A program made the translations under genes and the position numbers. A DNA stretch of 64,000 nt from Myxococcales bacterium (lineage in GTDB: Bacteria; Myxococcota_A; Polyangia; Palsa-1104). The notes beneath the pieces were generated by a model. The model made no database searches. It saw only the letters and a list, made by a program, of their open reading frames with translations, and had not been told where the DNA came from. Each line of letters begins with the position of its first letter. Position 1 is the first letter of the stretch. Where the stretch lies: contig PNAM01000053.1 in NCBI GenBank assembly GCA_003170275.1, positions 51,732 to 115,731 of the forward strand, read 5' to 3'. Positions 28,501-34,956 of the stretch are shown here, in pieces.

Positions 28501-30948
28501 GGCGCCGGTGACCAGGTTGCCCGCGCCGTCCTGCACCTGCACCGTCATGTGGATCGGCGCGCCCGCGGTGGCGGTGGCGGGCTGCGCGGTGAACACCAGC
28601 GTGGCGCCGCTCGTGATCACGCCGCCGCCGACGGTGAACGGCTGGCTCGAGCCGTTCGGCAGCACGCCCGACATCGCGATCAGGCTGTAGGTACCGTCTT
28701 TATCCACCATCAGATCGTTGAAGGTGGCGACGCCGTTGACCGCGTTTTGCGTGAGCGTGCCCGAGAGCACGGCGCCGGTGGTGTTGTTGCCGAGCGTGAG
28801 CGTGACCTGCGCGGCTCCGGTGACCACGTTCCCCGAGGCATCGCGGACCTCGACGGTGATCGGCGGCGCGAGCGTGGTGTTGGCGGTGAGCCCGCTCGGC
28901 GGCTGCCCGGTGAACACCAGCTGCGATGCCGCGCCCGCCGCGATGTCGAACGCCTGGCTGACGCCGACGGTGAGCCCGGTGGCGGTGGCGACCAGCGAGT
29001 AGCCGGCGCCCACTCGATCGACGCTCAGGTTGAACGTGGCCACGCCGTTGACGGCGCTGACCGTCTTGGAGCCGCCCAGCGTGGCGCCGCCCGGGTTGGT
29101 GAACAGCGCGACCGAGATCGCGTTGGTCGCGCTCGAGACCAGCGCGCCGCTGTTGTCCTGCACCTGCACCGTCACCGCGATCGAGCTGCCCGCGACGGCG
29201 GAGGCCGGCTGCATCGCGAACGCGAGCCTGGCGCTCGGGCCGGGTCCGCCGCTCACGATGGTGAAGTTGGTGCTGAGCGCGGGGGTGAGCGCAGGCGACG
29301 ACGAGGCCTGCAGCGAGTAGGTGCCCGCGAGATCGACGCTCAGGTCGTTGAACGTGGCCACGCCGCCCGATGCCGTCTGGCTGGGGGTGCCGAGCAGGTT
29401 CGCGCCGGTGGGATTGTTGGCGAACGAAATCGTGATCTGGTTGCTCGCGTTCTGGATCAGGTTGCCCGCCGAGTCCTGCACTTCGACCACGATCGGCGGC
29501 GCGATCGGGACCGTCGCCGACGCGCTCGACGGCTGCTGGCGGAACGCGAGCTGCGCGGGCGTGCCGGTGGCGATGTCGAACGCCGTCGAGATGCCCACCG
29601 CGACGCCGGTGGCGGTGGCGACCAGCGAGTAGCCCGAGGCCGCGCGATCGATCGAGATGCTGAAGTTGGCCGTGCCCGCCACCGCATTGGTCACGTTGGT
29701 GCCGGAGATGCGCCCGCCGCCCGGGTTGGTGAACAGCGAGAGCGTGATGGTGTTGGTGGCCGCCGCGATCACCGCGCCCGAGCCGTCCTGCACCTGCACG
29801 GTGACCGCGATCGGCGCGCCCGCTGCGCTCGACGACGGCTCCTGCGTGAACACCAGCCGCGACCCGGCTATGACCGGCCCGCCGCCGACGGTGAACAGCG
29901 CGCTGGTCGTGCCGGCGAGCGTCCCCGAGCTGGCGACCAGCGTGTAGTTGCCGTCGGTGTCGATGCTCAGATCATTGAACGTGGCGATCCCGTTGATCGC
30001 GCTCTGCGTCAGCGTGCCGGTGAGCGTTCCGCCGGCGCTGTTGGTGCCGAGCGCGAGCGTGACAGGGTTGGTCACGCCCTTGATCGGGTTGCCCGCGGCA
30101 TCCTCGACCTCGACGGTGATCGGCGGCACCAGTGTCGTGCCCGCGGCCAGGCCGCTGGGCGGCTGGGTGGTGATCGCCAGCTTGGCCGCTGCGCCCGGCA
30201 TGATGTCGAACGCCGACGAGATGGCCACGCCCAGGTTGGTCGACGAGACCAGCAGGGTGTAGCCCGAGCCGGCGCGATCGATCGACAGATCGGGGAACAT
30301 GGCCACGCCCGCCACCGCCGTGACGCGCGTCGTGCCCGACAGCGTGCCCTGCGCGGGGTTGGTGAGGATCGCCACGGTGACGTCGTTGGTCGCGTCGGGG
30401 ATCACGTTCCCCATCGCGTCCTCGACCTGCACCACGATCGGATTCTTCGCGCCCGCCACCGCGCTCGCCGGCTGCGTGGTGATCGCCAGCCTGGCCGCCG
30501 CCGACGCCGAGAACGTGACCGTCGGCTCTTGCGTGAGCGGCACCGGGAACGGGCCTGGGTTGGCCAGCGCGGTGACGGTCTTGGTCCCGGCGCGCGTCGA
30601 CGCCAGCGTACTCACGACCACCCCGTTGGCGTCGGTGGTGCCGGGCGCCGAGAGGATGGTCTCTCCGCCCGACGCCGACAGCAGCACCTTGATGTTGGGG
30701 ATCGGCTTGCCGTCCGGGTCGAGCAGCGTGACGGTGAGCGTGGCCTTGTCGGTGCCGTTGGCCAACCAGCCGGTAGCCTTGTCGACGGTGATCGTCGACT
30801 TGGTGGCGTCGATCGAAACCAACGGCCCGATGTTCATGTCCGGGTTGGGCTGGGTGCCGAGATCGGGGTCTGGCCCGTTCGAGACATTTCCGCAGCCGAC
30901 GACCAACAGCGCGAGTGCGAGAGATCCCGCGCGAGAGAGCAACTTCAT
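19522..30948 (-). CDS. Giant lipoprotein: Big_1 + 28 Ig-like repeats + BNR/Ycf48-like propeller
   Basis: This 3,808-residue surface protein has the lipobox LLVVGC (Cys19) and an acidic Pro-rich spacer. A Big_1-like domain (~50-150) comes next, then 28 Ig-like repeats of ~105 residues (~154-3110), each opening with a F-x-x-Q-P motif. The C-terminal ~700 residues hold sortilin/Ycf48-like propeller repeats (VYAGTTGGGFKSTDGGTTW and variants). Inside the propeller, around 3390-3445, sits a Trp/Tyr/Gly-rich insert (YAIGARVVNGVNLYTC) resembling a chitin-binding CBM5/12 or phage-tail module. The start at 30948 is chosen because the lipoprotein signal follows immediately and a G-rich run lies upstream; 30978 is the alternative. 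The likely role is adhesion or an extended surface stalk. Confidence 0.85.
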   Translation of the reverse strand: MKLLSRAGSLALALLVVGCGNVSNGPDPDLGTQPNPDMNIGPLVSIDATKSTITVDKATGWLANGTDKATLTVTLLDPDGKPIPNIKVLLSASGGETILSAPGTTDANGVVVSTLASTRAGTKTVTALANPGPFPVPLTQEPTVTFSASAAARLAITTQPASAVAGAKNPIVVQVEDAMGNVIPDATNDVTVAILTNPAQGTLSGTTRVTAVAGVAMFPDLSIDRAGSGYTLLVSSTNLGVAISSAFDIMPGAAAKLAITTQPPSGLAAGTTLVPPITVEVEDAAGNPIKGVTNPVTLALGTNSAGGTLTGTLTQSAINGIATFNDLSIDTDGNYTLVASSGTLAGTTSALFTVGGGPVIAGSRLVFTQEPSSSAAGAPIAVTVQVQDGSGAVIAAATNTITLSLFTNPGGGRISGTNVTNAVAGTANFSISIDRAASGYSLVATATGVAVGISTAFDIATGTPAQLAFRQQPSSASATVPIAPPIVVEVQDSAGNLIQNASNQITISFANNPTGANLLGTPSQTASGGVATFNDLSVDLAGTYSLQASSSPALTPALSTNFTIVSGGPGPSARLAFAMQPASAVAGSSIAVTVQVQDNSGALVSSATNAISVALFTNPGGATLGGSKTVSAVNGVATFNLSVDRVGAGYSLVATATGLTVGVSQAFDIAAGAASQLVFTGQPPSGLTANTTLAPPITVEVRDASGNVVTGAAQVTLTLGNNTTGAVLSGTLTQNAVNGVATFNDLMVDKDGTYSLIAMSGVLPNGSSQPFTVGGGVITSGATLVFTAQPATATAGAPIHMTVQVQDGAGNLVTGATNAITLSLFTNPSGGTISGTRTVNAVGGAADFTVSVDKVGSGYSFVATTTGITPGLSTAFDILQGPATQLVFVGQPPGAAANNPLAPPVVVELRDAGGNTVQGASTPVTVALGNNATGAGMTGTTTQNAVNGVATFNDLQVNKNGTYILIATAGALGPTNSASFTIGPTSSTGAATQLVFGTQPVSTTAGTALGITVQVQDSSGNLVTSATNTIGIALFTNPGGGKLTGVNPVSAVGGIATFSLSVDKVAAGYSLVATTSSLQPGVSASFDIAAGSAAKLVVSTQPTNVGVGVPINPPVTVQIQDSSGNLIAGDTRMVTVALGMNTTGGTLGGTLSQPASGGIATFNDLTLNKAGTYTLAVSSAPALTATTSTPFTIGGAIMAGPGTRLSFSTQPVTSGAGSAVAVAVQVLDVNNNVVPGATDSITVSLFTNPGGGTLSGGAATAAVNGTAGFNVSIDRAAAGYSLVASASGLGPAISGSFNIVPGATAKLAFVTQPTSTASNALLPSITVQAEDALGNPTTGMGDTITLALVNAGTAALAGTTSGITMSGAVTFSNLSVDKAGSGYQLRARSAALGAVDFLSQAFAITAGAPSSMSFTTQPPASTTDGTFFSVAVTVVDAAGDPVSAGSQAVSIQLAPNVGGATLSSSTGTSVVPGSNGVATFTVSLNRPGNGYAFVARYPGVTNALSSSFNVTVGSASQLAFTTQPSAINAGGTITPAVAVGVLDSSGVLNNTATNMVALVLSNNTTGAVLSGTTTVAAVNGIATFANLSVDRAGSYTLTASGVGGASPVSQFFAVGGGAVGAATKLVVSTQPVSTTAGASIPVTVQVQDNAGNVVTSAANPIALSLFTNPTGATLGGTTSVNAVNGIATFSVSVNRVGTGYSLSATATGLAVAASAAFDIAAGAPSLLAFTTQPSNANAGASIAPPITVEIRDASGNRITGASTMITIAVASGPGVLSGTATVAASSGIATFNNLSLNLNGTYTFSASAPPVAMLTPATSSSFVIGGVVMAGPGTKLSFSTQPASSTAGAAIAVAVQVLDNNNALVSSATNSITVSLFTNPGGGTLSGTKTVTAVNGVANFSLSVDRAASGYSMVATTSGLTPGVSAAFDINVGSLNKLAFIQGPTAVAPGANLAPAVTVAFEDSSGNVLTAQAGNITVALGNNVTGATLTGTLAQPAASGIATFNNLNVNLVGTYTLIATSPPTGATTYTSSTFPVGGGATGSASRLVFSTQPVTSAAGANIAMTVQVQDGSGNVVSSATNAITIGIFTNPSSGALSGTRTVAAVNGVASFSLSVDKIGTGYSLSATATGLSVGISSAFDITLGAAAKLAFAQQPSNAAMASAIAPPITVAIQDAGGNTIPGATNTVTMAFGSNPTGATLGGTTSQAAVNGLATFNNLTVDKAGTYTLTASTIGPVLTPATSGNFTITTTAMAGSASKLAFAMQPVSGTAGTNMTVTVQVQDSSGTLVNSATNIVSIANAAGGGAPLSGTTTATAVNGVATFTISVAKSGTGYFLNATSPGLQVAISASFDVNAGAANKLVYLQQPSQAGVGAVLSPAISVAVEDVAGNILTGNSSMITLAFNANPGGATLGGTVAQAASMGVATFNNITVSAAGTGYTLDATDGPLAKATSNGFNIGSGGGGGMGNKLVFTTQPVDSGATSNIMVAVQVQDSAGNLLNMSSAAVTFSLFTNPIGFAQINFMGFNTNSVTINAVNGIANFTFQIHTAASGFSLAASASGINVAVSQGFNIVPGPKSKLLFLSQPNNAQVNTIIMPAPSVLLTDQFNNVIVNGMDLITVALGNNPTGATLSGTLTQAAMGGTATFNDLKLDKSFNNFPAYTLVATSGVLTPATSNNFTVNAGPPVALFFATQPQTPVTAGNSFNPSPVVGLMDMNGNVAFNTTGLNLVITVTPAAASNIPASSCTIFTNNLNCSPFSMNPPSKTGTFTMTATAPGMTQVVSNSFTVNAGPPNRVTFVQQPTNTAFGATITPAVTVAVTDNVGNVVTSASDTITLTLQSQGTFNGTLSQPTVMGVATFNDLSINGVNGTGSKILSPRGATFGFGNQSAAFTITSGPATQIVITGQPTCNGCSVTAGQNLQVTAVVEDASNNPVTTPPANPVTIAIGTNPGAATLLGTTSITLTGASPSTASWLCCGQAPGIDITKIGNGYTLTVSSMGLPSVTTTPFNVVGSNATKFVFTQQPTNTKLLGAFAPVVTVSSVDQFGNATSTCCGNLVMTLNAGASGASLLGTTTQAANSGATQFANLTIDTAGMAFTLTATPSFGGFAPVTSTAFNVAASAWSAANSGLDLGDVLTVAVAPSSASTLYAATNGGGVYKSIDSGATWTAKNAKLFTPFINTIAVHPTNPSIVYAGTTGGGFKSTDGGTTWTNMNIPFGCCGKVGYNATQFSIPAMLPTTIYVASSNDQGAVSTDSGTTWTAYPCCSTSSAAAVAADPTDVTGKMVYYAGGGIQKSLNGGTSFVSASSGYFGTANTFLIDPNNVLNLYACSSSGMFKSTNGAGAWAQVANFNNACSGLAMAPSATTNLIALQTANFTPTQNGVFQTTDGTTWFKTGPAWTASTPYAIGARVVNGVNLYTCTTAGTSAASGGPSGVGGSIADGTVVWAFAPFPLTNRAVRSFAFDPGAVATVYAGTQGGGVFKSIDKALTFAPSTAGIGAAVVKRVLSMQDVANPTSYWLAATGGGVFKTTNGGTSWTATPTVSPVLYMNDLAAAKSAPNTLYIVDNGTNPPNGFRTTDGGTTWTKWLTVPSACCSAISTMAVHPTTSTTLLVGDTNGKTWTSTNGGDAWTQITGFNSGTPMQIVYDVINPMNVYMATQFNGIFKSTGGGATGTFQAQSVGLTNNQMQTIAVTPAAGSNNILYAGGLSNTYKASDLAVTWAVSNGPFNTSPQHNIIQVDPVNTTIVYDGWIGDSSGNNPMGLWRSSNSGGTWGYVGSGIINLFVGGLGLDPVTSGNVVLGTLGGGVYTTTTGGL
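21610..30489 (-). repeat. 28-unit Ig-like repeat array arranged mainly as A/B dimers
   Basis: Each unit is ~105 residues. Units 1-24 alternate between type A (QVQDxxGN, LFTNP, GYSLVAT, ends FDI-x-x-G) and type B (PITVEVxDxxGN, GTYTLxAS, ends FTI followed by a Gly-rich hinge such as GGGVITSG). The A+B unit is therefore ~630 bp and occurs about 12 times. Units 25-28 are more divergent and lack the strict alternation. The Gly-rich hinge after each B is the best dimer boundary. Confidence 0.8.
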
Positions 30949-30993
30949 CACATCCCCCCAAGTGAGTGGAACGAACACCTAGACCGGCCTGTA

Positions 30994-31022
30994 ATCGTAG
31001 TCCTTCTCGCGTCCTTTGAAAA
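30994..31022 (-). promoter_or_regulatory. Candidate sigma70-type promoter of the giant Ig-repeat gene
   Basis: On the minus strand TTTTCA and TACGAT are separated by exactly 17 nt, each matching 4 of 6 consensus positions. The inferred start would give a leader of ~40 nt to the ATG at 30948. Confidence 0.35.
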
Positions 31023-31031
31023 GCCCCGGTG

Positions 31032-31037
31032 TATACT
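31032..31037 (+). promoter_or_regulatory. -10-like TATACT of the kinase gene
   Basis: TATACT lies 11 nt before the ATG at 31049, so a transcript starting ~7 nt downstream would have almost no leader. No -35 match is found at 17 nt. It overlaps the divergent promoter region of the giant gene. Confidence 0.3.
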
Positions 31038-31048
31038 CGACGCCGGCG

Positions 31049-33625
31049 ATGAAGCAGCTCTCCCACAGGTCCGTCGCCGAGCTGGCGCTCGAACGGGGCT
31101 TCATCGATCGAACCACGCACGATCGCCTGCTCTCGACGGCGCAGTCCGACGACGTGCCGCGCGACGCTGCCGCGTTCGACCGCTTCTGGATCGACGGCGG
31201 CTGGCTGGCGCGCGAGCAGCTCGACGAGCTCCTGGCGCGCATCCTGGCCAAGGCGCAGGGCACGCAGCTCGGCATCGGGCCCAGCGACGGGCCGGCGCCG
31301 CGATCGCGCTTCGAGCGCGCCGAGACCGCCGCGCTGGGCCCGTCGAAGAAGGGCGGGACGGCGAAGTCGCTGCGGCGCGGACCGGCGCGCTACGAGACCG
31401 GCCGGCTGATCGGCACCGGCGGCATGGGCGACGTCTACGAGGCGCGCGACAAGCACCTCGATCGCTGGGTCGCGCTCAAGGTGCCGCGCCAGGACGTCGA
31501 CGCGTCGGTCGCGCAGGTGTTGGCGCGCGAGGCCCGCGTGGTCGGATCGCTCGAGCACCCGGCGATCGTCCCGGTCTACGACGCCGGCGAGGAGGAGGGG
31601 ATCGGGCCGTACTACGCGATGCGGCTGCTCGAGCAGCCGACGCTCGAGGACGTGATCGGCCTGCTCGCCGACGGAGATCCGGCGGCGGAGCACGACTACA
31701 CGCTCGGGCGCCTGTTGCGCTATTACGTGCAGATCTGCCAGGCGGTGGACTACGCGCACAGCCGCGGCGTGGTGCATTGCGATCTCAAGCCCGCCAACGT
31801 GGTGGTCGGGCAGTTCGGCGAGGTGGTGATCCTCGACTGGGGCATGGCCTTCAAGCTCGAGGAGGGGCTGCGCAACCGCGGCGGCACGCCCGGCTACATG
31901 GCGCCGGAGCAGGCGTCCCCCGAAGCGATGGTCGACGCGCGCGCGGACCTCTTCGCGCTCGGCGCGATCCTGTACGATCTGCTGGCGCTCGAGCCGGCCT
32001 ACGACGCCGAGGGGATCACCGAGATCGTCCTCAAGGTCGCCGCGGGCGAAGCGGTGATGCCGCCGCCGCCGCCGCCTCGCTCCAGGCGCGCCAGCGTCCC
32101 CGAGGAGCTCGAGCAGATCTGCCTGCGCGCGATGAGCATCGACCCGGACGCGCGCCATCCCACCGCGCGCGCGCTCGCCGACGACGTCGAGGCGTTCCTC
32201 GAGGGCACCAAGGAGAAGGAGCGCCGCGCCCAGCGCGCCGGCGAGCTGGTCGAGCAGGGCGATCAGCTCGCCGAGATGTACCGGGAATATGTCGAGTCGC
32301 GCCCGCGGCTGGTCGAGGAGGTGGCGCGCATTCGCGGCGGGATCGCCGCGTGGGAGCCGGCGCTGCGCAAGCGCGAGCTGTGGGACGCCGAAGATCGACT
32401 GTCGGCCACCGACGCGGTGGGCGTGCGCACCTTCCAGGCGGCGGTGGCTGCCTACGAGCAGGCGCTCGAGGAGCGCGCCGGGCACGCGCCGGCGCGGCGC
32501 GGGTTGGCGGTGCTCTACGCGACCGAGGTGCGGCGCGCGCTCGAGCGGCGCGACGAGCTCAACCGCATCTACTTCGAAGAGCTGGTCAAGCAATACAGCG
32601 ACGGCTCCCCGACGCTGCTCGGGCGCGACGAAGGGGTCCTGTTGCGCGTCACCAGCGTCGAGGGCACGCTCGATCTGTTCCTGAGCGTGTACGAAGAGCA
32701 GGACCGCCGCCTTGTGCCCGTGCAGGAACGGCCGCTCGGCTGCACGCCCGTCGAGGCCAAGCTGCGCCCCGGCAGCTACCTCCTGCACGTCGGCCACCCC
32801 GGCACCGCGCGCCATTGTTACCCGATCCAGGTGCCGCCCGATCGCGACACCGAGCTCGAGCTCGACGCCGGCGTGCTGGCGTCGCTCGAGCCGGGCGAGC
32901 TGTACGTGCCGGGCGGCGCGGCGCTGCTCGGCGGCGACGATCTGTCGCCGTGGGGTCGTGACCTGCAATCGCTGAACGTGGCGCCGTTCGTGATCGCCGA
33001 GCGTCCGGTCACGTTCGCCGAGTACCTCGCGTTCCTCGAGGAGCTGGTGCGGCGCAAGGAAGACATCGCCGGCTACCAGCCGGTCAACGCGCAGGGCGAG
33101 CCGCACCTGCGCTGGGCCGGCGACAGCTTCGCGCTCACCGCCAACTTCGCGCTCGATCGCGACGAGCTGTTGGCCATGCCGGTGGTCGGCGTGTCGCTGA
33201 TCGCGGCCGAGGCGTACGCCGCCTGGCGGCTGCTCAAGACCGGTCGCACCTACCGGCTGCCGCGCGAGGACGAGTGGGAAAAGGCGGCGCGCGGCGTCGA
33301 CGGTCGCGCCTATCCGTGGGGCGACTACTTCGACGCCTCGTTCTGCAAGATGTATCAGTCGCGCCCGGGCACGCCGCGCCCCGAACGCTCGGGCGCCTTC
33401 TCCGCCGACGTCTCGCCCTACGGCGTGCGTGACATGGCCGGCGGCGTGGCCGACTGGGTGGTCGCGAGCCTACGCTCCGGCGGCCGGGGCGGCGGCAGCG
33501 TCGACGTGGCGCGCGGCGGCGCCTGGTGCGACTGGCGCGCCGACTGCCACCTCGCCACCCGCCGTCCGTACCAGGCCGGCACCCGCACCAGCCGCGTCGG
33601 CTTCCGCCTCGCGCGCGATCCGTAG
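31049..33625 (+). CDS. Ser/Thr protein kinase fused to a formylglycine-generating-enzyme-like domain
   Basis: This 858-residue cytoplasmic protein has a helical N-terminal region (1-110) and a Hanks-type kinase domain at ~115-390: GTGGMGDV loop (~122), Lys144 in VALKV, catalytic HCDLKPAN with Asp245 (the usual HRD has Cys instead of Arg), metal-binding DWG Asp263 (variant of DFG) and APEQ. A long helical linker (~390-600) follows, then an FGE/sulfatase-modifying-factor domain (~610-858) ending RGGAWCDW ... RVGFRLARDP. The likely role is signalling rather than sulfatase maturation, because kinase-FGE fusions are common regulators in myxobacteria. It is divergent from the giant gene and converges with the STAS-like gene, 1 bp apart. 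Confidence 0.85.
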   Translation: MKQLSHRSVAELALERGFIDRTTHDRLLSTAQSDDVPRDAAAFDRFWIDGGWLAREQLDELLARILAKAQGTQLGIGPSDGPAPRSRFERAETAALGPSKKGGTAKSLRRGPARYETGRLIGTGGMGDVYEARDKHLDRWVALKVPRQDVDASVAQVLAREARVVGSLEHPAIVPVYDAGEEEGIGPYYAMRLLEQPTLEDVIGLLADGDPAAEHDYTLGRLLRYYVQICQAVDYAHSRGVVHCDLKPANVVVGQFGEVVILDWGMAFKLEEGLRNRGGTPGYMAPEQASPEAMVDARADLFALGAILYDLLALEPAYDAEGITEIVLKVAAGEAVMPPPPPPRSRRASVPEELEQICLRAMSIDPDARHPTARALADDVEAFLEGTKEKERRAQRAGELVEQGDQLAEMYREYVESRPRLVEEVARIRGGIAAWEPALRKRELWDAEDRLSATDAVGVRTFQAAVAAYEQALEERAGHAPARRGLAVLYATEVRRALERRDELNRIYFEELVKQYSDGSPTLLGRDEGVLLRVTSVEGTLDLFLSVYEEQDRRLVPVQERPLGCTPVEAKLRPGSYLLHVGHPGTARHCYPIQVPPDRDTELELDAGVLASLEPGELYVPGGAALLGGDDLSPWGRDLQSLNVAPFVIAERPVTFAEYLAFLEELVRRKEDIAGYQPVNAQGEPHLRWAGDSFALTANFALDRDELLAMPVVGVSLIAAEAYAAWRLLKTGRTYRLPREDEWEKAARGVDGRAYPWGDYFDASFCKMYQSRPGTPRPERSGAFSADVSPYGVRDMAGGVADWVVASLRSGGRGGGSVDVARGGAWCDWRADCHLATRRPYQAGTRTSRVGFRLARDP

Positions 33626-33626
33626 C

Positions 33627-34007
33627 CTACTTGGCGCGGAAGCGGAGCATCCCGTCGCTCTTCTCGAAGATGCGTAGCGCGTCGAAGCTGAGGCGCTGCC
33701 ACTTGAGCGCGCTGTCGTAGACGATCACCAGGCTGACCGCGCGATTGCGAGAGGTCTGGATGAACTGGATCAGCGCGGTGATGGTCGACGAGTTGAAGTG
33801 CTCGAGCGTCTCGAAGTGCATCTCGACGCCCAACTTGCCGCTCGCGGCGCGACGCACGATCTCGTCGAAGAAGTGGGCGAGGATCTTGGCCGGCTCGCGG
33901 CTGTTGCTCTTGCCCTTCCACTCGACCCGGATCACGCCGGCGGATTCGACCAGCTCGATGCGCAAGTCGCCAGCGACGAGGTCCGCGAGGCCATCCATGC
34001 GGGCCAT
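33627..34007 (-). CDS. STAS-like regulator (slr1659-type), divergent copy
   Basis: This small cytoplasmic protein (~126 residues from the ATG at 34007) is a clear paralogue of the STAS-like gene at 34585: both share a REP block (SREPAKIL versus AREPRTFL), NSSTIT, and KWQRLSF versus QWQRLSF. Such proteins act as phosphorylatable partners of RsbW-like kinases; the Ser pair in NSST is the candidate site, by analogy with the DSSG serine of SpoIIAA-type antagonists. The frame is open up to 34067, but the ATG at 34007 is preferred because the promoter of the divergent operon occupies 34018-34046. It converges with the kinase-FGE gene. Confidence 0.65.
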   Translation of the reverse strand: MARMDGLADLVAGDLRIELVESAGVIRVEWKGKSNSREPAKILAHFFDEIVRRAASGKLGVEMHFETLEHFNSSTITALIQFIQTSRNRAVSLVIVYDSALKWQRLSFDALRIFEKSDGMLRFRAK

Positions 34008-34017
34008 GAGAGCACGT

Positions 34018-34046
34018 TTGAAGTCTTCGAAACAAATGGATATAGT
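34018..34046 (+). promoter_or_regulatory. Sigma70-type promoter of the ATPase/STAS/methyltransferase/phosphatase operon
   Basis: TTGAAG (34018-34023) and TATAGT (34041-34046) are separated by exactly 17 nt and match the consensus at 4/6 and 5/6 positions. The inferred start near 34053 gives a ~40-nt leader with GAGGGAG before the ATG at 34092. This is the best promoter match in the window. Confidence 0.55.
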
Positions 34047-34091
34047 GGAAAAGCAGGCGTGTGACACGCGCCGTCACGTGCGAGGGAGCGG

Positions 34092-34574
34092 ATGGGTCAG
34101 AAGCTCGCGCTGGAGATTCCACCGGAATGGGACGCAATCGACGGCATGCGCTCTCGGGTGATCACCTTTCTCCGAGAGGCCGCCGAGGCGCAGCCGCTGG
34201 TCGACGGGATCGCCATGGTGGTTTGCGAGCTCACCGAAAATGCAATCAAGTACGGCACCTTCGACCCCACCGACCGGGTCCACATGACGGTCGACGTGAC
34301 CCCGCGCGCGATCACCGTCGAGGTGCGCAACCCGACCTCCAAGGAAGACCTGGCGCAGCTCAACCGGCTGGACCGCACCATCCAATGGATCCGCGGTTAC
34401 CAAGACCCGTTCGAGGCCTATATGGCCCGACTGAAGGAGGTGTCGCTGCAGAACCCCGACTCCGGCGAGAGCGGGCTCGGGCTGGTGCGCATCGCGTACG
34501 AGGGCGAATCGTCGCTCGACTTCTATCTCGGCGACGGCGGCAAGCTGGCCGTCTCGGCGGTGTACCAGCGATGA
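34092..34574 (+). CDS. RsbW-like histidine-kinase-type ATPase (slr1658-type regulator)
   Basis: This 160-residue single-domain protein has the GHKL ATPase fold of anti-sigma factor kinases: N-box CELTENAIKYG (~45-60) and G2-box SGESGLGLVRIAYE (~125-140). There is no dimerisation domain, so it probably phosphorylates a STAS-type partner on serine, as RsbW does with RsbV. Bacterial ATPases of this type pair with slr1659-type STAS-like proteins; one starts 10 bp downstream and a second lies divergently upstream. GAGGGAG precedes the ATG. It is the first gene of a four-gene operon running to the SpoIIE-type phosphatase at 36386. Confidence 0.75.
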   Translation: MGQKLALEIPPEWDAIDGMRSRVITFLREAAEAQPLVDGIAMVVCELTENAIKYGTFDPTDRVHMTVDVTPRAITVEVRNPTSKEDLAQLNRLDRTIQWIRGYQDPFEAYMARLKEVSLQNPDSGESGLGLVRIAYEGESSLDFYLGDGGKLAVSAVYQR

Positions 34575-34584
34575 GGACCCGTTC

Positions 34585-34956
34585 ATGAAAGAGACCGTCA
34601 ACGACAAGACCCTCACGCTCGAGCTCACCGACGAGGGCTCCGAGGTGCTGGTGCGTTGGCTCGGCCGCTCGACCGCGCGCGAGCCGCGCACCTTCCTGCA
34701 GCCGGTGCTGACGCGCATGCTCGACGCCAGCGTGGCGCTGAAGAAGCCGCTGGTGCTCGACTTCCGCGCGCTCGAGTACCTGAACTCGTCGACCATCACG
34801 CCGGTGGTGCGCCTGCTGCAGCAAGCCAAGCTGGCCGACGGCCGCGTGGTGGTGCGCTATCGCGACGATCTGCAGTGGCAGCGGCTCAGCTTCACCGCGC
34901 TCAAGGTGTTGCAGGGCACGGGCACGTCGATCGTCATCGACGGAGGCAGCGCTTGA
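34585..34956 (+). CDS. STAS-like regulator (slr1659-type), operon copy
   Basis: This 123-residue protein resembles the divergent copy at 33627 and the SiaC/slr1659 families: AREPRTFLQPVL, FRALEYLNSSTIT, QWQRLSFTALKVL. It is the probable substrate of the RsbW-like kinase and of the SpoIIE-type phosphatase encoded downstream. The candidate phospho-serine lies in NSST (~residues 69-72). GAGGA precedes the ATG by about 8 nt. Its stop overlaps the TTG start of the methyltransferase. The output target is unknown; there is no sigma factor gene nearby. Confidence 0.7.
   Translation: MKETVNDKTLTLELTDEGSEVLVRWLGRSTAREPRTFLQPVLTRMLDASVALKKPLVLDFRALEYLNSSTITPVVRLLQQAKLADGRVVVRYRDDLQWQRLSFTALKVLQGTGTSIVIDGGSA

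Noticed and set aside
21610..30489. Periodic DNA repeats that could suggest a CRISPR or satellite array
   Set aside because: The period is ~315/630 bp and every unit is in frame within one coding region.
28549..32961. Very long plus-strand open frame opposite the Ig-repeat gene
   Set aside because: It is an antisense shadow caused by GC-rich codons and the repeats; the Arg-rich, low-complexity product has no domain.
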